A DNA stretch of 64,000 nt from Sycobia sp. Sy_11 (taxonomy: Eukaryota; Arthropoda; Insecta; Hymenoptera; Epichrysomallidae). Positions 1 through 11,004 of the stretch are shown one piece after another. The notes beneath the pieces were generated by a model. That model was not told where the DNA came from, ran no database searches, and was given only the letters and a program-made list of their open reading frames with translations. The stretch's first letter is position 1. Each line of letters opens with the position of its first letter. The position numbers and the translations under genes are program-made. Where the stretch lies: positions 7,492,001 through 7,556,000 of the forward strand of contig JACCIC010000003.1 in assembly GCA_018907035.1 (NCBI GenBank). Direction: 5' to 3'.

Positions 1-69
1 TGGCCGCCATCGTAGCGCAGATGTGGTACCCTGCATATACCTATACATACGATCAGAGTGTTCGATCCA

Positions 70-72
<3 letters not shown>

Positions 73-114
<42 letters not shown>
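73..114. repeat. (TA)n microsatellite
   Basis: Pure TA dinucleotide run of about 42 bp in CpG-rich flanks. Confidence 0.97.
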
Positions 115-115
<1 letters not shown>

Positions 116-390
116 TCCGGCGCACGTGTGCGCATTCGTACCCCCTCTACGGTTCATTCCCCCTGTCATTCTCCCTATAGACCCGTTAACGAAATCACGT
201 CCCAGGGACAATTGACGGGAGGCTCCGCCAGAGTGCTGCTGGGTGGGAAGTGGTGGGAAGCGGGGGGAAGAGATGGATAGATCCCTCCTGACGTCGGGTG
301 CAATAGCTCTTCTCTCTCTCTCTCCCTCCCGAGCGTCTATATTCCGTTATAGCCCCCTCTACTCTTCTCTTGACATCATTTGCAAATTGT

Positions 391-392
<2 letters not shown>

Positions 393-441
<49 letters not shown>
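393..441. repeat. (TA)n microsatellite
   Basis: Pure TA run of about 49 bp. Confidence 0.97.
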
Positions 442-442
<1 letters not shown>

Positions 443-743
443 AGTGTCTATATACGTATATCAAAAAACTTTTGATACATATAAATGAAAAAAACACATA
501 CAGGTGCATTAAAGACAGAATAATACAGTAAAAACGTCGCATCATCATTCTTCATCTTGAATTTATTATGATTGTTTCGCATCCACACCCATTCTTTTTC
601 TATATATATCGATCTCATTAACCACCGACTTATATGATACATGTGGAATAAATGGGGAAGCGCCGATGAAAAGAATCGGATTGTGCGGGGCCTCAGATTT
701 CTGACTATTTTCAATTCATTCCAGAATCTTTAATATGGACAAA

Positions 744-746
<3 letters not shown>

Positions 747-794
<48 letters not shown>
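747..794. repeat. (AT)n microsatellite
   Basis: Pure AT run of about 48 bp. Confidence 0.97.
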
Positions 795-800
<6 letters not shown>

Positions 801-1007
801 ATCGATACCGCATCGAGTCCTCCGCATATATTCCATCGCTTCATTCCTGCCTGTATACCTGCTCCTATCTCGTTCCCAATTCAATGAGGAAGTGATGCGC
901 TCAGCTTTTATGCTTCTTCGCGGTAATAGAATATACGCGCGCGTTATCACGAGATAGAAAAAATTCTAGCGGCTGCACGCATTTCTGCATGCAACTTAGC
1001 CTGGATG

Positions 1008-1008
<1 letters not shown>

Positions 1009-1051
<43 letters not shown>
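1009..1051. repeat. (TA)n microsatellite
   Basis: Pure TA run of about 43 bp. Confidence 0.97.
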
Positions 1052-1053
<2 letters not shown>

Positions 1054-1188
1054 TCGCATTATACATAATATTAATAAAGTCGGCGCAGAAAGAGGTTCTG
1101 GGGCCCGAATTAAACGGGCGAGATAACGTTTATTACGCGCCGTATTTCTACGCATGCGGTCGGGTCGCATGATGCCCTTCCTGGTCGG

Positions 1189-1189
<1 letters not shown>

Positions 1190-1224
<35 letters not shown>
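1190..1224. repeat. (AT)n microsatellite
   Basis: Pure AT run of about 35 bp. Confidence 0.97.
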
Positions 1225-1227
<3 letters not shown>

Positions 1228-1249
1228 TGAGGTTAATATTCCATTTGTT

Positions 1250-1580
1250 CGCGGGGTCGGCGTCGGGATGCGTGAGCTCGGTGTTAATTTATTTAGGTAG
1301 CCTCGCCGCATCAACGCGCACGTCGGTCCCTCGCCGTTAAAGGCCCGCGCGCAGGCAACGTTCTCCCCCGCCCCCCCTCACCCCTCACCGCCAGCGGTTA
1401 TATCGCGCGGACAATCGCGGGTGAGTTACTTCAACGCTGAAGTGATTTACCGCGGGGGCGCTTAATTAACGAGCGTCTTCGTGCCCGACCGCACGAGCCA
1501 ATCCTTTTGTTTCTATTAATGTTATTAAAACAGTATTTATTTTTACGAAATTTCGCATCTAGCGCTTCCTCCTTGCGTCT
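1250..1580. other. CpG-rich unique stretch, no gene seen
   Basis: High CpG density, a C-rich run near 1367-1386, and a 6-bp-arm hairpin ACTTCA/TGAAGT at 1428-1443. No coding frame is credible. Confidence 0.5.
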
Positions 1581-1664
1581 ATTACTATTATTATTATTAT
1601 TATTATTATTTTATTATTATTATTATTATTGTTGTTGTTGTTGTTATTATTATTATTATTATTT
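1581..1664. repeat. (ATT)n-(GTT)n-(ATT)n trinucleotide array
   Basis: Compound trinucleotide array of about 84 bp. A GTT block (about 1631-1643) is framed by ATT blocks. Apparent Asn or Leu strings in translation come only from this repeat. Confidence 0.95.
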
Positions 1665-1679
1665 TCATATTCATATTCA

Positions 1680-3190
1680 GCACGCGTAGGACTAAGCCGC
1701 GCTTCCCTTCTGGTATTTCTGATGGTTTCTTCAGAAAATACTTTGGAAAATCTAACTGAAATTGGTAAAATACAACGTTTGGTCACCTTATTTTTAATGA
1801 TAATTTTTTATTTCGAATGCAATTTTGCTTACGTATTTACGCTGAAGCAAGTTTATGTATTGTAGAAAAACAATATGTTATGTGAACTACTATCTCTACA
1901 GCCACGTGGTGTATGTGATCATCAAATTAGCGCATATGAGAAAAGTTAGTTAATACAGGTCAAAGCACGCAAGTGCGTTTGTAAAAAGGCCAAGCGATGC
2001 TAATGTTTTTCTTTGATATTCGCGGTGTATTGGTTAGTTGTTCCTCGTCACGAATAGGTGCCGGAAAGACGGACGATCGGTAAAGACTTACACTTAACCG
2101 TTTGCGAAGAGTTTGCGAAAAATTTGCGAAAATGCATATCCATCCTAATATGGACAAAATTGTGGCCAGAAGGAAGCGTAAAGAGATTGCTAGACGATTC
2201 ATAGCGACGTTGGAAAAAGTATATCACGTCATTGCTTATATTCAGGATATTCAAAATTTTGCCCTTTTACTGGGCAACTGTTTCGATAATTTCACGTGAG
2301 ACGCTTTGCGACGATGATTTAAGGAGGGCCCGCGAACCCGATTTCTAACAATATTCACGTAAGCGCGTTGAGGCCACGAATGAAATATCAACAAACGAAA
2401 TAATTTCGGTACTGTGCCATCACACGTTATTTTCAGCCGTGGCTCGAGGACGCTTTTTCCGACATAATGTACCATACGTCACATACGCGTCCCTCGATTC
2501 ATTGGAGCGGATGTGCAGTAAGTACAAACGCGATCGGCGTTTGGAAAAGCGCGCACTTCGGATTACTCGTGCACGGAGTTCATAAATCGGCAACGATTAG
2601 CTGCCGTAACGAAGTCCTTGTCATTTTTTACTTCTATTATAATGCGCATACGCTCGCCTTTGCCAGACTACCTTCGAAAATGCGTATCAATTCGCTTATG
2701 CATTCGTCTACCACGATATACATGGATATGCATCGTGTGTATTGATATTTACATGTATCGGGAGATCTAGGCATCACGCGAACTCTTCACGCATAGCTAC
2801 ATCCCTAGAAATTAGCTCATTGAACGAATCGCAGACACGCGCAAAAAAAAGACGAAGTATATTATGTACGTGCTCTTCTGAAAATTGTATCGAGAGTGTA
2901 ACGTGGTTAGAGTACGCCTTGAATTGTTAACCTAAATTAGGAGAGTAAAATTAGCCGCAAGAAAACGTACATTTAACGTGCATAAACATGTAGCCTCGAT
3001 TCTTCATTTGCGCGGGCGCGTATATGCTAATGATTATTATGCTCGCATGCGGCATAGTCGATTGATAATAGAGGGGGAGAAAGATCCCTTTCATGAACGG
3101 AAATGCGTAGAAAGTAAGAGAAAAGCAAAATAAACGATCTATTCGATCGGATGTGACTGATTTGTAAAAATACAGAACGTATAGATAGTT
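1680..3190. other. Repeat-poor unique block, no gene seen
   Basis: Moderate AT content with only the period-11 TTTGCGAA cluster as structure. The longest frames are about 90 codons with no recognisable motif. Confidence 0.5.
2101..2130 (+). repeat. Three TTTGCGAA motifs at 11-bp period
   Basis: The 8-mer TTTGCGAA starts at 2101, 2112 and 2123, about one helical turn apart. It may be a tiny tandem repeat or a helically phased binding-site cluster. Confidence 0.85.
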
Positions 3191-3193
3191 GTG

Positions 3194-3196
<3 letters not shown>

Positions 3197-3229
<33 letters not shown>
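3197..3229. repeat. (AT)n microsatellite
   Basis: Pure AT run of about 33 bp. Confidence 0.97.
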
Positions 3230-3232
<3 letters not shown>

Positions 3233-3719
3233 TTTGTGTCTTATCCTACAAACCAATTAAATGCTAATGTTTTACTCGATGCACGTAACGAATTCAAAAT
3301 AAAAATTACGCCCGTCACGGATCATCGATAAATCGTTTTTAAATATCGCCGAGCCCCTTTCCACTTTGTAACGGGGCTCGCGTCGCAACTGCGTTAAAAA
3401 ATATTTCGGGAAAAAAAAATTCGTACACGCAGTATACGTAGATAGACGCGTGTAGCTACGTTGTACGTTCCTCAAAAAAGAAAAAAAAAAATATCATCAG
3501 ACGCGCGTGTGTAATTGAAACGCGCGCGTATCGATGTTGCGGAATATGGCGCGACTTCATCTCCGCCTATCGGTATATACAAACCTTCACCCACCCAAGA
3601 TTGAACTATTGCAGACGCAGTCAGCACAAAGCAACGCGTTTGTATACGTGAATCGAGCGCGAGTAGCGGAAAACAAAAATAAAGAAGGAAAAACAATGAA
3701 ATCCATCAATCGACCGCGT

Positions 3720-3721
<2 letters not shown>

Positions 3722-3764
<43 letters not shown>

Positions 3765-3803
3765 TATATACTATGTATGTATGTATGTATGTATGTATGT
3801 ATG
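3722..3803. repeat. Compound (TA)n plus (ATGT)n
   Basis: A TA array (3722-3770, one GATA interruption) passes into a tetranucleotide ATGT array (3773-3803). Confidence 0.95.
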
Positions 3804-4244
3804 GGGCACAGACAGCACGGCGTACGTCTGTATATACAAGATAATTTATACAATTAATAATACCGTGTTTTTCGGTATACCATGCGAGAAAGAGGTATCG
3901 TTGTGGAGGAGGGGCGGGGCAGAGTCTCAACTTACACGCCACCTTGGCGTAACTTACCGCGCGAGTGCGCGCGGTCCATTCATCCGCGCATCTAGACAGA
4001 CAATGCATATATATACGGGGCCCATGCATATATGGATAAGACGAACCGGGCGATTACAATGAATTCTAAATGCATCAGCGCACCTTCGGCGTCGGACTCG
4101 GTCGGACTCCCCCCCTTACGCCCCACCTCCCCCCTCCCTCATCCTCGCCACCCAGTCACCCTCGATTTGCCCCATCATCGGAAGAGCTCGTGATTACACG
4201 CCCACGGGGGTTTTTCTGGGATTCGACGGTCTGCCAGAAAGACT

Positions 4245-4282
4245 GAAAGAGAGATAGAGAGAAAGAGAGAGACAGAGAGAGA
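4245..4282. repeat. Impure (GA)n tract
   Basis: Purine-rich GA tract with a few T, C and A interruptions. Confidence 0.85.
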
Positions 4283-6294
4283 AGCCAGTGGGAAACGAAG
4301 ACCGTAGCGCGCTCGGTATATAATAACAATGCGTCGATCTGTGCGTCCATCCAGCCTCTCCTCGTCGTCCTCGTCGTCGTCATCGCCAGGATCATCGCCC
4401 GCGCCGACCCTGGGCCCCGTGTACATCTCGCTCGATGCGCGAGCAACGGTGCACGTGTATATCATACATTATATACATTACTACATACCTATAATTCTCA
4501 ATGATATCGTCCCTCTTACGCTTTATGTAGCGCGTGAATCAAAAAGAATGGAAAAAAAGAAAAAACTACGAGGCAGAAACAACGGGACGCGCGGAACAAT
4601 GAGTCGCCCGCGCGCGCGCGCGCCTGGAGAGCCCGATGATGCGTCGATCTTCCGTAGGAAAGAGAAGAAAAGCCTTTCTCCCCCCCCCTCTCTCTCCTCT
4701 TTCACTCCTGATTTAAAACGCAGCCCAATAACCCGATGTAGTATATAGCGTGCATGGCGATATATAAATTAAAGCCTATAGATACACTGCCCCGAGTCAT
4801 GTGTATATATATATATATTTCCTGACGCTCCGTACTCTCTCCAGACGATAATATAATAACTAACGGTCGAGGCCGCGGCGGCATATGGTAGTCAAATATG
4901 AGCGCTCAAAGTGAGATATCGCTCGACAGCGAGCGAACGAGGAGGCATATATCAACGGAGGACTGACGGAGCGCAGTTTGGATATTATCTCTCACTTATT
5001 GCGTCGAAATATGTTAATCGATGTTGAGTGATTTTTGAAATATCGCATTGGTCCACATTTGCATCATCGATCGATCCTTCGATCGGAACGTTTGAAAATG
5101 ATATACGTGGAATGGACGTGGTTCGCACGACTGTTTCATCGGCAACTGAATTGGTTATTCGTTTCTCAATAACAAACAAAAATCTATTTTTTCACGAAAA
5201 TCTCATATTTGCATCCTTATGTACTTGATTCCGTTGTATCCAGATTCAAATTTCTTCTTATTTTAGCCATCGATCTTTAGTTTTACTTATTTTAGCCATC
5301 GATCAATTTTTATTATTTTTTTATATCATGGAAAACCACCCTGACATTGAAAAATTTATAGATTTTGATCATTATTAGCCCTTCAATCAAGAACACTCCA
5401 ATCGTTAACTGTCCACGACAACTCTTCAGCTTTAAGTTTGGAAACTCGAAGCTTTTATATCATATTAATACACCTAGTACATCGATCTACTCTATCCATA
5501 TCTGTTACGTCCACTTACATCAGCCAAAAAGGCTCAATCCTTTTTCCAATTTCTGTGCCAATCTACGAAAAATTTCTACACTGAACGAAATGAAAATACA
5601 ACCTGCAAACAATTTATAAAAGAACCCTATGTGCGAATTAATACAATTCAAAGTGAAATTTTCCAGGGTAGCCTAATGCGGGGTTGCTTTCCGCGATTTG
5701 GAAAAAAAAAACGGCAGAAATCTACTTTCAAATTCGAATCAAGCCCATGGAAATACGTCTAAGAATAAGTACGCCTTACGAAGCCATTGAACTTCCCTAC
5801 GTGGAGCTGCGCACGCGCGCGGATTCTGACAATCGAAGAGCAAAAATGACGGACATCGAAAGCTCGGCGAACGCGCGCCTCCTGACTTTAGAATAGTAGC
5901 GCGGCGATTTCTCGCAGCTCTCTTCCCCATACCCTCGCGCGCGCGATCGAAAGGCGAGCTAGAACGAGGAGGGGAGGAGGGAGAGAAGGAAGATTGCGGG
6001 CGGGAGGCGCGACTAACGGGGTTTTCCACTCCCCCCCCCTCCCAACACGCTTCTTTCCCACGTAGGTGACCCGCTGAGAGCGCCTGTGATTCAAGAATTA
6101 CAATATTATCAGGGCGCGCGCGCGTCAAATCGCGTGCGCGTATATTCTCGCGTGGAAAAGTCGCCGCGGCCTGGCACGCGCGGCTCCTTGCGCCTGCGCA
6201 CGCGGACCTCCCGTCATTGTTCGGAATCTATCCACTATCCATCCTCGAGTAAAAAAAATCCACCTTGCAGCGGTCGCGGATTTCCCAATTTTAT

Positions 6295-6298
<4 letters not shown>
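4283..6298. other. Mixed block, no gene seen
   Basis: Contains a TCG-rich trinucleotide patch near 4357-4383, AT-rich unique DNA at about 4985-5720 with the 29-bp duplication, then CpG-rich DNA at 5820-6290. Overlapping open frames at 4985-5228 on both strands have no family features. Confidence 0.5.
5257..5304 (+). repeat. Short direct duplication, 19-nt identical units spaced 29 nt
   Basis: CTTATTTTAGCCATCGATC occurs at 5257-5275 and again at 5286-5304 with no mismatch. The linker between the copies is 10 nt. It is a local tandem duplication in otherwise unique AT-rich DNA. Confidence 0.93.

Positions 6299-6346
<48 letters not shown>
6299..6346. repeat. (TA)n microsatellite
   Basis: Pure TA run of about 48 bp. 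Confidence 0.97.
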
Positions 6347-6352
<6 letters not shown>

Positions 6353-6721
6353 TTTATAGATATAAATTTAGAATCGGGCTAATACTTTAGAAGAGCAGGG
6401 GAATGAGATTTGTATATCTGCTACCGGCATCACGAGCGCGACCCACGATATGGAGAATCGATGCCAAGGGTAATTTATACATATCAGGAAATGCCCCTCG
6501 GGCGTGTGCGCTTTTATTCAATGCTTCAACCCCTCCCCCCCCTCGTCCTCTACCCGCCCGACGCACGCGATCGGGTTCGAAAGATAGCTAGGATATGTAT
6601 ATAGGACACGCACATGGTAAATAGGAGAATGAAATACTCTGGATCTTTCGAACCACCGGTGCATCATTAGAGTTTGCTAGGAAGAACCGTGAAAATGCAC
6701 TGGATCTTTTTTGTCTTTTAG

Positions 6722-6724
<3 letters not shown>

Positions 6725-6782
<58 letters not shown>

Positions 6783-6818
6783 GTATACATATGTGTATAT
6801 ATATATATATATATATAT
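6725..6818. repeat. Compound (AT)n microsatellite
   Basis: A 53-bp AT run, then a short CATATGTATACATATGTG palindromic interruption, then a 24-bp TA run. Confidence 0.95.
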
Positions 6819-7072
6819 CTATTACGTGGGAGGAGGGGGGGAGAGAAGCTCCTCCGAGTTTCCACTCTTATGACAGCCCAGCGAGATAATTGATTCACGA
6901 CCTCTTACGGCAATTTGTCGACGATTGTCTCCGCTTAAAAATTTCTTCGTTTTATGATTGTTTTTTTACTCCTCCCCCCCAAACTGATCGTTGAGCACGG
7001 AACAGTTGGATACTTTACGTTCTGAAATTTCCAACGTGCCCGACCTGACTCGAGCGCCACGACGGGGAGGCG

Positions 7073-7074
<2 letters not shown>

Positions 7075-7117
<43 letters not shown>
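7075..7117. repeat. (TA)n microsatellite
   Basis: Pure TA run of about 43 bp. Confidence 0.97.
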
Positions 7118-7119
<2 letters not shown>

Positions 7120-8594
7120 CAAAATGCTATTATACGGCCCGGGTGGGCGCTCTCTCGACTCAGGTCTCCCTGAGCGTGGCACGTTCTACTTGCGTCGGTC
7201 GCGCGCCCAACTAAAGGTTACGATAGCTCGTCTATTCCATCGTGCTTTTGGAATTAAGCGGGGCAAATTGCGGGCTGTAAGAATAAACGCGAAAACGGCC
7301 TCTTTAACGGCCGAGTGCCATTCTCGGTTTATTGGCATAGGTTTATATGCACCGATGGAAGATAGAGAATAATATCCCGCTCGGCATTGTGACAAATGTC
7401 ATAAAGTAAAGAAGAGTTGAAATTTTTTGTCCTAGTGAAAATCACAGAGAGTATTATACTATATTTAAGATAGAAAACGTATGGTCGTGATACTTCGTTA
7501 CTTTCGTTCATTTCTTTATAGATTATAAACTCAAAAAGTACACGTTATGAAAGTTATTCAATTTACAGACTGCAGTTACAAAAAATTTTAACATATCGTA
7601 TCCAATATGAAATCAATACATTTAATCGATATCAATGATTTTTATCTGATTATTGTAAAAATATATACATTTCAATGTGAATATTTTAAAATTATACTGA
7701 ATTTCGATTTTGGCAGCAAAAACCAATGGTTTAGGTTGGTTAATTATAGTTGATTACTTTCACTGCACGATATTGTCCAAAAATCTCCTAAAACGCACGA
7801 ATATCAATACAATCAAGCCTTTATACGGTATCTCAAAAGTTCTCATCAATTTTTTGAAAGACATTTAATATCTCGAACAAGATTTGAAATACTTACGGTT
7901 CGAGCTTGAGAGACTGTAGAAAAAACTTTTGACGAATGGAAAAAAATCACGAGATCTGAAAATTTTTCAATTATCGACCCTAGAACGGTTAATAAAGTTT
8001 CCAGCTCCCGGCCTATAATTATATTATAAGCTTCGTATAAATTATTCATGCATTTTCATCGACGGGGGGGGGGGTGGAGCACGATCAGTGCAAGCGTTCC
8101 GATTTTTCATTCCCTGCATTCTTAAGACAATTGCACAGTGAAAGTTCCCCTACAGATACCCGCGAGATTTTCACGTTTGATCCGCTCCCCTCCGCCAACC
8201 CCCCTTCCATTTCCCGACCAACCTCGACGTGGCCCGCGCGACTCTTCCGAAAATTGTCCACGATCCGAGCAGCCATTGTCGTTGCGAAAGAGCGCGCGAG
8301 TCGCGCACGTAAACTCCCGGCGCGCTTCGGCTCACGACTCGATTCTCGCTTCCTCCGTCCCCGTCCCTGTGCCCTGGGCGCGCGCGCGCGTGTCTGTCTC
8401 CGGTGCGCGGTGAATAATTCATTATTGCCATTTGTTATACCGTTACATAGAGAGCCTAGGCCCGCGCGAGCTCCATATAGCGCGATAAATAAACAAAATA
8501 AATCAATTCTGTCCGTGTCCGCCGATGGCAGCTGTATATGGAGGGCCCGAAATGACGAAGACCCGAAGCGTTGCTGTACACATACACACGCGCG

Positions 8595-8597
<3 letters not shown>
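7118..8597. other. Unique block, no gene seen
   Basis: AT-rich from about 7390 to 8050, then CpG-rich. The 216-codon frame opening near 8074 spans GC-rich DNA and ends in the TA array, so it is judged spurious. Confidence 0.5.
8064..8074. repeat. Poly-G run, 11 nt
   Basis: Uninterrupted G11 followed by TGG. Confidence 0.95.

Positions 8598-8633
<36 letters not shown>
8598..8633. repeat. (TA)n microsatellite next to (CG)/(CA) tract
   Basis: TA run of about 35 bp preceded by ACACACGCGCGCACA. Confidence 0.95.
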
Positions 8634-8636
<3 letters not shown>

Positions 8637-8778
8637 CGTGTGGATGTTTACGTGTGGGTATTATATAGTCGTCGACGACAGGAGGGGACAAAACCGTGTA
8701 ACCGCGCGCGCGGTCATCCTTTAACAAAGCTTATAAAGTTTCCCTCCCCACGTACGCCCCCGCTATCTGTCCCTGTCA

Positions 8779-8799
8779 CTCTCTCTCTCTCTCTCTCTC
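8779..8799. repeat. (CT)n microsatellite
   Basis: Pure CT run of about 21 bp. Confidence 0.95.
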
Positions 8800-9135
8800 C
8801 TATCTCTTTAGATACACTCAACGTCTGCATGATGATATACGGTCTCGGTCAGCACGTGCAACAAAGCTCTATCCCCCTATACTCCTTTCACTCCTTGGTA
8901 TATCCTCGCGCGCGCCTACGTTGCTGGCATACTCGCACACTCATATATCTCTATATATGCACATGTGAGTGCATGTCTGTATGTCTGTATGTACTGCACC
9001 TAGGGGAAAAAACACCATCACCGGTTGCTCCTGCTGCCCGCTGCCGCTGCTACTCGCGCTCCGCTATAGAGCGCGGTGACAGTTTGATTGACAGGAGTGG
9101 GCAGCAGCTGAGAGGAGCGGGCGACTGATCTGCGC

Positions 9136-9137
<2 letters not shown>

Positions 9138-9183
<46 letters not shown>
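9138..9183. repeat. (TA)n microsatellite
   Basis: Pure TA run of about 46 bp. Confidence 0.97.
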
Positions 9184-9186
<3 letters not shown>

Positions 9187-9310
9187 TGTGTATACGTATA
9201 TTTAGGAGCGCGTATACAGTACGGACACGTGAGCCGCTTATCGCCTCCGTGCATCCTGCCCGCGCGCCGCCCGATCCCTTCACTACCGTGTGCGCGGTAT
9301 GCTGCGCGCA

Positions 9311-9362
9311 TAATATATATATATATATATATATAGTATATATTATATATATATATATATAA

Positions 9363-9421
<59 letters not shown>
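9311..9421. repeat. Long compound (TA)n/(AT)n array, ~110 bp
   Basis: Near-pure TA DNA with one G and several AA or TT phase slips before a final pure run of about 50 bp. It is the longest TA-type array in the window. Confidence 0.97.
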
Positions 9422-9424
<3 letters not shown>

Positions 9425-9563
9425 TCGATGTTGTTAACGAGGTAGAAAGAGAGGGAGGAGGACTTTTCGTTCTGTTATGTATGTGTACTTGAGGATATAT
9501 AAGCGGAAAGAGGTCGATCATAAGCGGTTTTATGAGAGTCGGGCACGGGTTCTCTACGATACA

Positions 9564-9571
9564 TTATATAT

Positions 9572-9619
<48 letters not shown>
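9564..9619. repeat. (TA)n microsatellite
   Basis: TA run of about 56 bp with one AA phase slip. Confidence 0.97.
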
Positions 9620-9620
<1 letters not shown>

Positions 9621-9782
9621 GCGAGTCGTTGACCGTATCCACTTATTATGATTATAACTTGCGGGTTATTTTTTATCGGAACCGTCGCCGGGTATTTTTC
9701 GGAAGAATAATCTTTGCGCGTACGCGACGGCGAGGTCGCTGGGTTAATTGGGTGAATAAATGCAATTTGCACGGTTTTTTCA

Positions 9783-9805
9783 ATATATATATATATATAT
9801 ATATA
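9783..9805. repeat. (AT)n microsatellite
   Basis: AT run of about 23 bp. Confidence 0.93.
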
Positions 9806-10573
9806 GATGGTTTGTGTGTTATATGATAATAAGATTTCTCGTTTATAAAGTGACGTGGCAGAAATTTCAGATCTGGCGTATACGGTGGGATCAATTTGCT
9901 TTTTAGAAAATTAGATGGGTCATGTTAGTTTTTCTTTTTTTAATACCTCACAAAGTCCTTCTACTTTTTCATTTCGACGAAAGTGTATGAAACATCCTGA
10001 TAATAAGTAATGTTCAAGTTTCTCAGATCATGACTCCTTGCAGCATATGTATACAAGTTAATCTTGTATAAAATTCAAGTGAGACAATTGCAATGCATTA
10101 AAACGAAAAAATATTAATTCTTTTAACGGTATGTATATTATAACTACCAAAGTTACTATTACTGACTTTGCCATTAAATGCTGTACCAACGTTTTCAACT
10201 AAACGGTAGAGAGCCTCGATAATCAGTTGGCAGGAATTAGATCTAAAAGAATGTGTAACGAAAATCATCCAGTCATCATCCTCTCATCGATTCATCCGTG
10301 AACCAATTGCGGCACTGACCTAATTTCGTCATTCGTACACTATAACGTTGACCCATAGTACAGTTCTCAATTACAATGAGAGAGGGAGAAAAAATCCTGA
10401 AAAAGAAAGAAAAAAAAGGAAGGAGGAGAAAAAGAAGCGAGCGTCAGAATCTCTATGTAGGGGAGCTTTTCGAAGCCCACGCTATTATACCAATCAATCA
10501 GTCAGAATCATTTCTCATCTCGGTCATTAAAACAATCACGGCTGACTTCCGCGCTTATCTCCTCGAAACGGAG

Positions 10574-10574
<1 letters not shown>
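9806..10574. other. AT-rich unique block, no gene seen
   Basis: An A-rich GAAAAA patch at 10380-10440 is the only low-complexity feature. No terminal repeats were found. Confidence 0.5.

Positions 10575-10617
<43 letters not shown>
10575..10617. repeat. (TA)n microsatellite
   Basis: Pure TA run of about 43 bp. Confidence 0.97.
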
Positions 10618-10619
<2 letters not shown>

Positions 10620-10770
10620 TGCAGAAAAGAAACGAAAAGGAACACACCAACTGCACACCTCCTTCGCGCCCTTCTTCTCTTTTATAATTATATACATATA
10701 TATATATATATAATAAACGAGCGTTGCACTCCTTTTCCACCCCCTCCTGTCGCCCCACCTATCTTCGTCA

Positions 10771-10798
10771 TAAATGTATGTATATATCCGTATGTATA

Positions 10799-10849
<51 letters not shown>

Positions 10850-10862
10850 ATATATATATGTA
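10771..10862. repeat. Compound (TATG)/(TA)n array
   Basis: ATGT-type units pass into a TA run (about 10805-10842) and then TGTG/TATA. A smaller TA run sits at 10693-10712. Confidence 0.92.
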
Positions 10863-10975
10863 TCCCTTGGGCGAGATGACGGACCAGTTATTCTCCTCTC
10901 GACTTGACTGGCGCGCTCGGTACTGAATATTCGAGGCTGAGGCTATGTGCTGGCACATGTACCGAGTACACGTCT

Positions 10976-11004
10976 CCCCCCCCCCTCTCTCTCTCTCTCT
11001 CTCT
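10976..11004. repeat. Poly-C followed by (CT)n
   Basis: C10 (10976-10985) passes directly into a CT run ending at about 11004. Confidence 0.93.

Noticed and set aside
1559..1786. Polyasparagine-containing frame
   Set aside because: It is the translation of the (ATT)n-(GTT)n microsatellite.
8074..8724. 216-codon plus-strand frame
   Set aside because: It ends inside a (TA)n array, is Arg/Ala/Pro-rich, and has an equally long frame (170 codons) on the opposite strand.
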